A stretch of DNA of 64,000 nucleotides, taken from the NCBI GenBank assembly GCA_017084465.1, contig CP070896.1, forward strand, positions 5,321,501-5,385,500, read 5' to 3'. The notes beneath the pieces are model-generated. The model had not been told where the DNA came from. It saw nothing but the letters and a program-made list of their open reading frames with translations, and made no database searches. Both the position numbers and the translations under genes were made by a program. Below, in pieces: positions 54,783 through 64,000 of this stretch. Positions within the stretch are counted from its first letter, which is position 1. Each line of letters begins with the position of its first letter. Source of the DNA: Lacrimispora xylanisolvens. Its GTDB lineage: Bacteria; Bacillota; Clostridia; Lachnospirales; Lachnospiraceae.

Positions 54783-55931
54783 CTAAGCCATATTCTTAAG
54801 AATCTGACTAACCAAATTTATAACCACGCCTCCTGCTACAACAGAACCAATCTGGCCTGCTACATTTGCGCTGATCGCATGCATCAGGAGATGATTAGTC
54901 GGATCTTCCTTAAGTCCCATTTTTTGAATGACCCGGGCTGACATAGGGAAAGCAGAGATTCCTGCAGCGCCAACCATCGGATTGATTTTCTTCTTTAAAA
55001 ACAAATTCAGGAACTTGGCAAATAAGACGCCGCCGATAGAGTCAAAAACAAATGCAACTAATCCAAGCAGCATAATAAGTAATGTATTGACATTTACAAA
55101 TGCTTCCGCCTGCATACTAAAGGAAATTGTAATGCCAAGCAGTAAAGTGATCAGGTTAGCAAGCGTGGTCTGCGCCGTATCAGATAGACTTCCCAGGCAG
55201 CCACATTCTCTGATTAAATTTCCAAACATAAGGAAGCCTACCAGTGCAACAGACTGGGGTGCGATGAGCCCTGCAACTATGGTAACTATAATTGGAAACA
55301 GAATTCTGGTTAATTTGGTTACTGATGCCGGATTATATTCCATACGGATCATACGTTCCTTTTTTGTAGTAACCAGTCTGATTGCAAAAGGTTGTACAAT
55401 CGGTACCAGTGCCATATAAGAATATGCAGCAACTGCGATTGCTCCCATATAGTTTGAGTGCATGATCTGGGAAACAAGAATAGAGGTTGGACCATCTGCA
55501 GCACCGATAATACCAATGGCAGCCGCATCATTTAGATCAAAATTAAAGATTACCGCCAGCAATATAGTAAAAAAGATACCAAACTGTGCAGCACCGCCAA
55601 ATAAGAACATTTTAGGATTGGAGAGCAGTGGTCCGAAATCGATCATAGCTCCAATTCCAATAAATAAAAGAATAGGCAAAGCTTCAGAAGATTCAATGGT
55701 AGTCTCAAATAACCACTGGATTATTCCGTTTACATTCCCCACTCCTTCAATTGTCTGGTTTAGTACTCCTGACAAAGGAAGGTTAACGAGAATAGCTCCG
55801 AAACCCATAGGCAGCAGAAGTGAAGGTTCAAATCCTTTGGCTATGGCCAGATAAATTAATAACCCGCCAATTCCATACATAACCAACTGCTGCCAAGTAA
55901 TTGCTGTGACACCTGACAATAAAAATTCCAT
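54783..55931 (-). CDS. Sodium-translocating decarboxylase beta subunit
   Basis: 382 residues, about ten membrane segments. Couples decarboxylation of oxaloacetate, methylmalonyl-CoA or glutaconyl-CoA to sodium export; the beta subunit alone does not tell which. Family motifs: PILLFIGIGAMIDFGPLLSNP, the conserved sodium/biotin region IGIIGAADGPTSILVSQ, and FPMSARVIQKMG near the end. No alpha or biotin-carrier gene is present within the window. AAGGAGG precedes the start. Confidence 0.93.
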   Translation of the reverse strand: MEFLLSGVTAITWQQLVMYGIGGLLIYLAIAKGFEPSLLLPMGFGAILVNLPLSGVLNQTIEGVGNVNGIIQWLFETTIESSEALPILLFIGIGAMIDFGPLLSNPKMFLFGGAAQFGIFFTILLAVIFNFDLNDAAAIGIIGAADGPTSILVSQIMHSNYMGAIAVAAYSYMALVPIVQPFAIRLVTTKKERMIRMEYNPASVTKLTRILFPIIVTIVAGLIAPQSVALVGFLMFGNLIRECGCLGSLSDTAQTTLANLITLLLGITISFSMQAEAFVNVNTLLIMLLGLVAFVFDSIGGVLFAKFLNLFLKKKINPMVGAAGISAFPMSARVIQKMGLKEDPTNHLLMHAISANVAGQIGSVVAGGVVINLVSQILKNMA

Positions 55932-56202
55932 AATGAAAATCCTCCTTAGCTAGGTTTCCTTATTGTATAAACTGCAGATATATTTAATAAATATAATATA
56001 AAATTTATAAGATAACAATAAAAAATAAACATTTTATTTTAAACTATGACCATTATTTGTGTCAATTGACCGGACTTATAACCATCATGATTTATCGGAG
56101 GTGAGGCAGGGAATAATGGAGGTAAAATTAACTGGCTCATAAGGCAGGCGTAGTGGGAGATATTTTCTTATCTTTAGTCCGTTTAAATGATAATCCAAAA
56201 TC
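55932..56202. other. Intergenic region upstream of the decarboxylase genes
   Basis: AT-rich near the gene. On the minus strand TTGACA (56060-56065) with a poor TTAAAA-type -10 could be the promoter, leaving an AT-rich leader of about 100 bases. The plus-strand half contains no ORF of note. Confidence 0.4.
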
Positions 56203-56238
56203 AGGGCAGAAATCCTTTTGTATGGATTTCTGCCCTAT
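56203..56238. terminator. Terminator of the two-component/heparinase operon
   Basis: GGGCAGAAATCC...GGATTTCTGCCC, 12-base perfect arms, located just after the heparinase-family gene on the minus strand. Confidence 0.8.
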
Positions 56239-56256
56239 TCTCTCCAGAATCTATAT

Positions 56257-58067
56257 CTATTCTATGGTTAATACTAAATCATTTAAATCCATTGACACCA
56301 GAACCCGGTAAATATCATGCTTCCAGGTTGTTTTCAGCCGGTCATCTGTTATGGGAAGGCATTCCTTTCTCATATGAGAGCTGCCGGATACAGTTACTGT
56401 TCCAAGATCTCCGATTTTTATCTGGTTCCCATCTAATGCTGGTTCCTCATAAAACATAAGGGATAATACCGGCTGCAAATTCTCCCCCTCGTAATGATCC
56501 GTTATAACAATCTGTTCCCCCTCTTTTTCATGACAGCACTTCGCTCATAAGAATGAATCCGGCTGTCCGGGTAAGCGCCGGCAATGTCCATTGTAATGCT
56601 GCACACAGTAGAACCAAGCTCATGGAATACATTTTTTGCAGCAAAAGAAGCTCCGTCTTTCTGGATGATTTCAATATTTCCATCCAGGAAAGAGGGGAGG
56701 TTGTGATAACGGGACTGCATGGTCCATATATCATACCGTTCCGGAGAAAATGTCTTCTTGGTATAGGTTTCCACACCTATATCGATCAGCAGCGGCTTGC
56801 CATCTTTATAAATGGTAAAGCTGCCGGTATCGTTGTGATTGTGGCTGTCATTGTTATCGCCTGCTTTGACGGCTAAGTACCGATGGTCATCTCTTGCTAT
56901 GAAGATTCCGACACTTTCATACCAGTAATCCTTATGTTTAATAGAAGGAGTTTTGTCAAAGGTAAGCATTTCCCCATATGTGAAAACGGTCTGGAGCCGG
57001 TAAAATAAATTGTGCTCACCGGCATCCAGGGGATCTTCCCCGTTTTGATAATCAGAAGCAGCAAATGCCATTAATTCCTGATTCCCTGTCCGTTTACCGA
57101 ATAAGAATTCTCTGGCACCGCAGCGCCCGGCAACAGGAGAGCAGTCTGCAAAATTAACATAATAGATCCCGTCAACATGAACGTTTAAAATATATGCTGC
57201 AATGTTCTTGACTTTTTCATTTGAGTATATGGATTGAAAGGAATTATCCGTGATGCCGTTCAATACCTCCAGACAATTAAACAGACATAATCCCGCATGA
57301 CGATAATACTGAGCTCCCTCGTCACAGCACCCGTCGTCTCCGTATTCATCAAGAAAGTAATCGATGCTTTGGCATGCTTTCTTAAGAATCTGGTGTTTTC
57401 TCACTTCATCAAGATCTCTTGTAAATGCAGAGAGAAGCACATTCTGTGTACACCATACCGTCCAGTTGTTCATGGGACTTTTGCCATCGCCCATCCACCA
57501 GAAATGTTCATTCAGATAAGGCCGAAAGATCCGTTCTTCCAGATTTTTATTGATCATTACAGACAGGAAGGGACTTACTAAAAAAAGCTCCTGCCTCAGA
57601 AGATACTCTGCTATAGACAGAATCGCCGCGGTTTCAGCAGCAAATAAATCGATAACAGGCCGGGTTACGTCAGGAAGGATGAACTGGGGTGTATCCCGGA
57701 TATAAGAGTTATGGGCAGGGAGCTGCCACGCATTTTCTTCGCAGATTAAATAAAGGCCGTTGATGATATCGTCCAGAAAACGTCCTTTGTATTCTGCACA
57801 TTCAGCCAGAACCAGAGAATTTAAAACAGTTCTTCTTAAAAACATTTTATCCTGAAAATGACTCCGGTTTCCTGTTCTGGAGAATTCCATAAATTCAGTA
57901 GCAGGAAGGGAAGGGTAATGAAAACCAAGATATTGTTCCCCATCCTGAATCAAACGTGATCGTAATTCTTCCGGCAGACCTTCCCAGGAATCCCGGTTGG
58001 AAGCAGGAAATAACGGATTAAAGCTGGTGATAGGTTTCGTTAAATGCTGAAAAATTTCTGTAATCAT
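56257..58067 (-). CDS. Heparinase II/III-family protein (frameshifted as read)
   Basis: About 603 residues after correction. N-terminal (alpha/alpha)6 toroid (CCDEGAQYYRHAGLCLFNCLEV), then the heparinase II/III beta-sandwich (YLAVKAGDNNDSHNHNDTGSFTIYKDGKPLLIDIG), whose His-Asn-His cluster is typical of the family. Members cleave uronic-acid glycans by elimination; no signal peptide, so cytoplasmic. The frame breaks in a run of five T near 56526-56530 (six needed), giving VMKKEGEQIVITDHYEG and a further beta domain. Last gene of the operon with the two-component system, 12 bases after the response regulator stop. Confidence 0.82.
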
Positions 58068-58079
58068 GATGTGTTCTCC

Positions 58080-59694
58080 TTATTCTTCTTCCGGATCCAT
58101 AGTATTTTGCTGTATAAAGTCCCTGGGAGAGTATCCGGTGACTTTTTTAAATACCTTACTGAAATAAAAAGCGCTTTCAAAGCCAAGCTGGTCGGCTACC
58201 TCATAAATCTTCATGTCCTGTTCCAGGAGAAGAGTCTTTGCTTTATTGATCTTAGCCTGGGCGATGTATTCTGAAAAAACCCAGATGGCAGTTCTTTTTA
58301 AACAGAATGCTTAAATAATTAGGGCTCAGTCCGAAAACTCCGGCAACCTCATTTAAAGTGAGCTTTTCGGCGACGTGATTGTGAATATACTTTTGTACGT
58401 TTGTAATGACATGAGCCTTATAGGTCTTTCGTTTGGATTTTAAAATCTCGCACAAACCATCCCGGAGTACGGTCATCCACTCAACGATCTGTTCCACATT
58501 GCTAAACCGGTAAATCGAACGGTAACCATCACTATAAGAAGAGAAAATCTCCGCCATATTTGCCTCTCCATCGGGAAGAAGAGACAATGCAAGATAAAGA
58601 ATGTTACAGGCACCGTCTGCAGCCTGGGAAAAACGCAGCGGGTGGGCTTCAAACAATTCTATAATTTCTGTTAAGGTGCGGGAGAGTACATCTGTATCGA
58701 ATTCATTAAATGCCTTTGTAATTTCCCCTTTAAAGACTGAAATATTAAATGCATTCCGGATTGAATCCGTATCGCCGCTATTAAAAAAGGCAATGGACTG
58801 GGACCGGTTCATACGTCCAAAGGCCTGACGTGCTTCCTGGTAGGATTCGCTGATTTTTAATGGCTGGGAGAAGGGGGGAACCAACACCGGTTAACACAGT
58901 TACATTAAAATAGTTGTTCACCATTTCCGAAGCATTGAGAAAGGCATTTTTAATCATATCTTCCTTAAAGTCGTCTAAGGCATCAAGGTGAAACACAACT
59001 GCAAAATGCTTCATATCCAGAGACACCACATAGGCGGGAAGATACCTGGTTATAATTTCTCTGTACATCTGCAGGGTACTGCTATACAGATTCATTAACT
59101 TACTGTATTCCATATTTGCGTGGTTATTTTCCTGTATTTCACAAAAGGCTGCAAAGTAGCAGTGCTCTGTAAAACTCAGCTTTAAATCCTTTGACTGTAA
59201 ATCAAACTGTTCCTCACTGTCAAATAAATTGTGTAAAAGCCGCATGAAAAATTTTTCATAATAGCTTTGAAGCAGAGGACGTCCTGATTCCTTATACTCG
59301 ATGGAAACCCGAAGACTTTCTAAACGGGAGAGAGCTTTTTGAACGGATTCCAGTAAGGACTGGGCATTTAATTCCAGCTTGATTAGATAATCCACTGCTT
59401 CATATGACATTGCTTCTTTAATCAGCTGAAATTCTTCATAACTTGTGAGAAATATAAACAGAGGGATTTTCCCGTATTTTCCCGGCACGCCTTTGCAAGA
59501 TCCAGACCATTCATGATAGGCATGCGAATATCCGTAATGATGATTTCCGGCGAATATTCCTCAATTAAGTCCAGTGCATTCTGACCATTAACTGCAGTGC
59601 CGCAGATTTCAATCCCGTAGTCTGTCCAGTTTAACATGGACTTTATTCCGATCTGAACCAGTGGTTCGTCATCCACGATCAATAATTTTGTCAT
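58080..59694 (-). CDS. Response regulator, YesN/AraC type (frameshifted as read)
   Basis: 537 residues after correction. Receiver domain with IVDDEPLVQ and the phosphorylation site in IIITDIRMP (about residue 55), a long middle region, and a C-terminal AraC-type double helix-turn-helix (LTLNEVAGVFGLSPNYLSILFKK, IYEVADQLGFESAFYFSKVFKK). Breaks: four T near 59469 (five restore TGKIPLFIFLTSYEEF), six C near 58874 (five restore GSPFSQPLKIS) and six A near 58274 (five restore GFSEYIAQAKINKAK). Its stop is 12 bases before the heparinase start. Probably activates the divergent sugar ABC transporter. Confidence 0.88.
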
Positions 59695-59699
59695 ATTAA

Positions 59700-61573
59700 T
59701 TACCTTTCTGCCAATTGTTTTTCTGTAAACAGTACGTAAGGAAGCCGAATGGTCATGGTAGTAAATTCACCTTGCCGGCTGGTAATTGTAATTCCGTATT
59801 CTGGTCCGAAATCATACTGAATCCGCTTGTTTACATTACTTATGCCTACGTGACGGAAGAACTCCGTTTTGTTGTGAGAATCAGTATCTTCCCGAAGTAC
59901 TTTCTCGATCATTTCCTCCGACATCCCGATTCCATTATCGGTCACACGGATCATCAGTCCTTTTTCTCCAGCGATTTCTTCCGCTTCGGCTGATACAATG
60001 ATCCTGCCTGCCGCTCCTTTTGGTTCAATTCCATGAAAGAGAGCGTTTTCAATAATGGGCTGAAGAGAGAACCGGTGAATCTGGCAGTTATATAGTTCAT
60101 CAGACTGAATCTGATATTCAATGGTCACACTGCCGCCGTAACGGTACTGCTGTATTAAAAAATAGTCCTTAATAAGATCCAGTTCTTCTCTCAGCGGAAT
60201 CATGGAAGCTGTTCCTTTGGATACGTTCTTTAAAAGCCGGGCAAGGGCAGTAGTCATGTCTGCGATGCCTCCCGCATTCTGAATGGTGGCCATCCACTTG
60301 ATGGAATTCAGCGTGTTATAGAGAAAATGAGGATTGATCTGGCTTTGAAGAATCTGATATTCCAGATCCTTTTCTGCTTTTCATCGGATACACGTTTTTC
60401 CATCAGAGTGATAATATTACCGGACATGGTATTGATACCTCTGCCGATCTGTCCCAGCTCATGATTCCATTCAATGGTATTGTCTCTCGTAAAATCTCCG
60501 GTTGAAATACTGTCTATCTTATTACTCAGCTTATGGATTGGCTCCATAATAAAGCGGTTTAAAAAGAATGCAAGGAGGATGCCCATAGAAACAATAAAAA
60601 AGCAGATGCCGATAATCAGCAGCGTATATAAATTCTTTTGCTGTTTGAACTGCTGTTCTGACAAAATCTGGGATATACTCCAATCATTGACACCATCTAT
60701 AGGTCGTTCTATAAGAATTCGTTTTTCTCCGCCACTCATGGTTACAGAATGAACCAGGGTGCCAGCTAAAAAAGATTCCTTTCTGGCTGAATTTTCCGAA
60801 ATCTCATAAGGCTTTTTTGTTTCCACCAGAGTATTGGACTGATAACGATAGGTCTTATCTCCCATATTAATGAAGAAAAGACTATCATCCGGTAGGGGAT
60901 AGGTTGCAAGATAGTCCGTAAACAGTCTGGTTGAAATTTCAACATAAGTCCATCCGATGATTTCCGAATTAAATTTATCATAAACGGGACGTACAATCGG
61001 AATGAATTCTCCCTGATTGATCGAAGATAATGGGTCATGAATCAACCCAATCCATAAAAAATCGTCAGCATGAAACAGAGGTTCAAAAAAATCGCTCTTC
61101 CTTATTAGTTTGGCTGCATAAGGAGAAGAGGTGCTGACGGAAGATGTCATATGGAGAAAGTTATTTTCATTATTAGTAGAAACGATTGCACGAATATATT
61201 TGTAGGAACGGGTTTTATAATATTCTTCTTTCAGACGGTTATGGGTGGAAAGAGCCATTGGCCGTAAATTGCTGGAATCATTGGAAGCGGTAGGAAGCTT
61301 GTTTAAATCTTTAAATGCTTCCAGATAGTCCTGTATGACTCCATTGGAGCAGCACCATTTACTGAAATAAATGATATCCTTCATGTCTGTTGCTATGTTA
61401 TTGCTCACGACCTGCAGACTGAATTCTGCAGACTGAACCTGATTTCTTCTGAGAAATAACTGAAAGACTGAGAAACAGACTGTGGTTGTAAGGACTGTGA
61501 TAAGCAGCGTAACTGCTGCCGTCAAAATCATGATTTTGCCTCGTATAGTTTTTGGAATCAGTGTTTTCCACAT
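59700..61573 (-). CDS. Sensor histidine kinase, YesM/LytS type (frameshifted as read)
   Basis: 624 residues after correction. Two membrane helices (about 15-38 and 305-330) flank an extracellular sensor domain; a HAMP segment, the His_kinase motif (QINPHFLYNTLNSIKWMA) and an HATPase domain (NALFHGIEPKG, DNGIGMS) follow. The frame breaks in four T near 60371-60374; five restore EKQKKDLEYQILQSQ. I chose the ATG at 61573; a TTG at 61585 is closer to AAAGGA but too close. It precedes its response regulator by five bases. YesMN-type systems sense extracellular oligosaccharides, often with a binding protein. Confidence 0.88.
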
Positions 61574-61631
61574 GATATCAGACAAGTCCTTTCTATAATA
61601 GATGTATTCATACCCAACGCTGCCATTTTTT

Positions 61632-61660
61632 AAGTTAGCTTATTTCCTGTAAAATGTCAA
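61632..61660 (-). promoter_or_regulatory. Promoter of the two-component operon
   Basis: On the minus strand TTGACA (61655-61660), 17 bases, TAACTT (61632-61637). Confidence 0.65.
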
Positions 61661-61894
61661 TGAAAAGAACCGTGTTATTTTTATAAAAACAGGTCAATAT
61701 GTATACAAAAGATAAATTTTACTGTTTATCATAAAAAAATACATGTTTTAGTAATACAGAATTAATTTGTGAATAAATAGTGAATATTTTCTTAGATAAT
61801 TTCCATTCTTAAATTTAATGGAAGCGGGTTATAATAGGACCATAGTAAATCACAAGGATTTACTGAAAACAATTTCAAATCAGGAGGGTATACA
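61661..61894 (+). promoter_or_regulatory. Divergent control region with -10 box for the sugar ABC operon
   Basis: AT-rich region with no gene. A good TATAAT at 61830-61835 but no convincing -35, as expected for an activated promoter. The response regulator from the divergent operon is the likely activator. AGGAGG precedes the start at 61895. Confidence 0.55.
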
Positions 61895-63244
61895 ATGAAA
61901 AAAAGAGCACTTAGCCTTGCACTTGCCTGTACCATGGCAGTCACTGCACTTGCAGGCTGCGGCAGCAGTACCAAAGAAACTACAGCTGCAACAACGGAAG
62001 CAAGCAAAGCAGAGACAAAGGCAGCAGAGACCACTGCATCAGCAGGCGGACAGACAACACTGAAATGGTCAGTTTGGGATATCAGTTCCACTACCTATTA
62101 TCAGCCTCTGATCGATGCGTTTGAAAAAGCACATCCGGATGTTAAAATCGAGATGGTGGATCTTGGTTCTACCGATTATCAGACAGTTCTTGCAACAGAA
62201 TTAACTGGCAGCGGTTCTGATTTTGATGTGGTAACTGTAAAGGATGTTCCAGGATACATGACACTGGTAAACAAAGGCGTTTTAGAGCCTCTGGACAGCT
62301 ACATCGAATCTTCTAAAGTGGATTTAACTCAGTATAAAGGCCTTACCGATCAGATTAAGGTAGAAAATAAATTATATGAGCTTCCATTCCGTAACGATTT
62401 CTGGGTACTGTTCTATAATAAGGACATCTTTGATAAAGCAGGTGTTGCTTACCCAACCAATGATATGACATTTGAACAGTATGATAAGCTGGCAAGAAGC
62501 TTAACAGTAGACACACCAGGACAGGAAGTATACGGAGCACATTATCATACATGGAGATCTGCAGTACAGTTATTTGGTGTACTTGACGGAAAAAATACCA
62601 TTATTGATGGAAAATATGATTTCTTAAAGCCTTACTATGATATGGTAATTAAAGAGCAGGAAGACGGCGTTTGCCAGGATTATGCTACATTAAAGACCAG
62701 CGGACTTCATTACTCCGGCGCATTTGCACAGGGCAACATCGCTATGATGAACATGGGTACCTGGTTTATCTCCACTTTAATGGATAAGATCCGTACAGGT
62801 GAATATACAGACTGCAAAAACTGGGGAATCGTAAAATATCCTCATGCAGAAGGCGTAGAGCCAGGATCAACACTTGCTACCATTACTTCTCTTGCAATTC
62901 CTGCCAATGCACCTCATAAAGATCTTGCATGGGAATTCATTAACTTTGTAAGCGGAAAAGACGGAGCAGAGATTCTTGCTTCCACCGGAACCATTCCAGC
63001 TGTTATGAACAACACAGTTGCTGATCTTGTATCCAGTGCAGAAGGATTCCCAAAAGCAGACGGAACCAGTGTTGAAGCTTTAAACACTTCCAAGCTTTAC
63101 TTAGAGATGCCTGTAAATCCAAAGAGCTCTGAGATCGAAACTGTATTAAATGAAGCACATGATGCAATCATGACAGGAAGTATGTCAGTTGATGACGGCA
63201 TTGCTCAGATGAATGAAAAAATCGGTGCAATTCTTGGCAAATAA
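61895..63244 (+). CDS. Sugar ABC transporter substrate-binding lipoprotein
   Basis: 449 residues. Lipoprotein signal ending ALAGC (Cys22), a Thr/Ala/Glu-rich linker of about 30 residues, then an extracellular solute-binding protein family 1 fold (TLKWSVWDISSTTYYQPLIDAFEKAHPDVKI; YELPFRNDFWVLFYNKDIFDKAGV; MMNMGTWF). Family members bind oligosaccharides. Adjacent to a permease and divergent from a heparinase/two-component operon, so the ligand may be a uronic-acid glycan fragment. Intact. Confidence 0.92.
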   Translation: MKKRALSLALACTMAVTALAGCGSSTKETTAATTEASKAETKAAETTASAGGQTTLKWSVWDISSTTYYQPLIDAFEKAHPDVKIEMVDLGSTDYQTVLATELTGSGSDFDVVTVKDVPGYMTLVNKGVLEPLDSYIESSKVDLTQYKGLTDQIKVENKLYELPFRNDFWVLFYNKDIFDKAGVAYPTNDMTFEQYDKLARSLTVDTPGQEVYGAHYHTWRSAVQLFGVLDGKNTIIDGKYDFLKPYYDMVIKEQEDGVCQDYATLKTSGLHYSGAFAQGNIAMMNMGTWFISTLMDKIRTGEYTDCKNWGIVKYPHAEGVEPGSTLATITSLAIPANAPHKDLAWEFINFVSGKDGAEILASTGTIPAVMNNTVADLVSSAEGFPKADGTSVEALNTSKLYLEMPVNPKSSEIETVLNEAHDAIMTGSMSVDDGIAQMNEKIGAILGK

Positions 63245-63265
63245 AGCAGCGTGGTAACAAAAACA

Positions 63266-63296
63266 GGCGGGCAGCATATAACGGCCCGCCTTATTT
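63266..63296 (+). terminator. Hairpin between binding-protein and permease genes
   Basis: GGCGGGC...GCCCGCC with a weak T tail. It could reduce read-through so that the binding protein is made in excess of the permease. Confidence 0.65.
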
Positions 63297-63374
63297 AAAA
63301 ACTTCTGATTTGATTTTGACGGATAAGAACTGGAAAAGGAGGATAAGCCGTTTTACCGGGCTTTAAGACAGACT

Positions 63375-64000
63375 ATGGCTAAGACAATAACAGAAGCGCA
63401 AAAACAGGAAAAAATCGCGGCTTTACATGAGAAACGGAATGCACTCAGTCTTTTGTTAAAAGACGCAAAACGTACTCATGAGCGTGACAGGCTGATTGCG
63501 AAAATCGAAACAATAGATGAGAAAATTAAGAAGGTGAGGACCGGAGAGATTCTTACCAGACAGGAAAAAAGAAATTTAGTCGCTTATTCTTTTATCGCTC
63601 CCAACTTTATCGGATTTGCCATATTTACGCTGGGACCCATTATCTTTGCGTTTGTACTGGCATTTATGAGCTGGGATGGGAACAGTCCCATGAAATTTGC
63701 AGGAATTAAAAACTTTATTGACATGTTTGGCAATGCAAGGTTTCATTCGGCCTTTATCAATACTATCGTATACTGTATCGCCACCGTACCTTTAACCTTA
63801 GTCAGTGCACTGGGACTGGCAATCGTTTTAAACCAGAAAATAAAGGGAAGAAATTTCTTCCGTACAGTAGGATTCTTTCCTTATGTAGCCTCTCTGGTTG
63901 CAGTGGCAGCCGTATGGAATATGCTTTTCAGTCCTCAGAAAAGCGGACCGGTCAATATGATTTTATATTATCTGGGAGTACATGCAAAAAGCCTGCCGAA
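63375..64000 (+). CDS. Sugar ABC transporter permease (MalF-type), N-terminal part
   Basis: Open to the right edge, 208 residues seen. An N-terminal charged segment of about 65 residues (KTITEAQKQEKIAALHEKRN ... IDEKIKKVRTGEILTRQEK), probably a coiled coil, comes before the first membrane segment (FIAPNFIGFAIFTLGPIIF). From there it is a normal family permease (FPYVASLVAVAAVWNMLFS). The ATG lies 33 bases after AAAAGGAGG, unusually far; no closer start in frame has a better site. Partner of the binding protein upstream. Confidence 0.85.
   Translation, partial: MAKTITEAQKQEKIAALHEKRNALSLLLKDAKRTHERDRLIAKIETIDEKIKKVRTGEILTRQEKRNLVAYSFIAPNFIGFAIFTLGPIIFAFVLAFMSWDGNSPMKFAGIKNFIDMFGNARFHSAFINTIVYCIATVPLTLVSALGLAIVLNQKIKGRNFFRTVGFFPYVASLVAVAAVWNMLFSPQKSGPVNMILYYLGVHAKSLP

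Noticed and set aside
1..64000. tRNA or rRNA genes
   Set aside because: I found no cloverleaf with a T-loop GTTCRANNC in a plausible setting, and no rRNA-like stretch; a tRNA scan would settle it.

Overview
The window looks like a chromosome segment of an anaerobic, spore-forming member of the Lachnospiraceae, probably close to Lacrimispora (the former Clostridium saccharolyticum/sphenoides group). This placement is inferred from gene content: a pyruvate:ferredoxin oxidoreductase, T-box leaders, strong AGGAGG ribosome sites, a Cys/Gly-rich 'HCB-type' protein, BclA-like collagen proteins and a GntR-ABC cassette. Most of the window is ordinary core genome. The accessory parts are an AT-rich islet (20.3-22.7 kb), the collagen/intron block (44.7-54.6 kb) and the carbohydrate-sensing loci at both ends.

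Layout. 0-2.2 kb: tail of a LacI-type regulator and a GH127 beta-L-arabinofuranosidase. 2.2-5.4 kb (minus): a tryptophan transporter operon (SBP, permease, ATPase) behind a T-box leader with a UGG specifier. 5.4-9.5 kb: an isochorismatase-like hydrolase and a minus-strand aroF-tyrA-aroA operon for aromatic amino acids. 9.7-14.2 kb: a three-gene carbohydrate-related cluster of unclear function (large unknown protein, GNAT-like protein, BadF-type sugar kinase). 14.3-20.3 kb: EF-G-like GTPase, CPBP protease, and leuS behind its own T-box. 20.3-22.7 kb: secreted and membrane proteins of unknown function. 22.7-31 kb: small conserved proteins, AlaX, AI-2E transporter, hemB, PHP phosphoesterase, VanW protein. 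31-44.7 kb: PFOR, DUF4397 protein, GntR-ABC cassette, zinc-ribbon protein, LTA-synthase-like enzyme, DUF362 ferredoxin, cardiolipin synthase.

44.7-52.5 kb (minus): two collagen-like genes. The second is about 6.2 kb and, after correcting one missing base, encodes about 2,077 residues with roughly 600 Gly-X-Thr triplets. Its N-terminal domain is homologous to the C-terminal domain of the first collagen protein, so the same head sits on opposite ends of the two stalks. Both genes have a sigma-K-like -10 (CATAnnnTA), which points to the spore surface. 52.7-54.6 kb: a group II intron with its maturase, inserted beside a terminator hairpin. 54.6-56 kb: beta and gamma-like subunits of a sodium-pumping decarboxylase. 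56.2-64 kb: a YesM/YesN-type two-component system with a heparinase-family protein, divergent from a sugar ABC transporter.

Caution on quality. More than 20 conserved genes, including housekeeping ones, are broken by single-base gains or losses, mostly in runs of 3-8 identical bases. Every one can be joined into a full-length product by correcting these. I read this as sequencing error rather than mass gene decay. I give merged coordinates, type them CDS, and state where each break lies.
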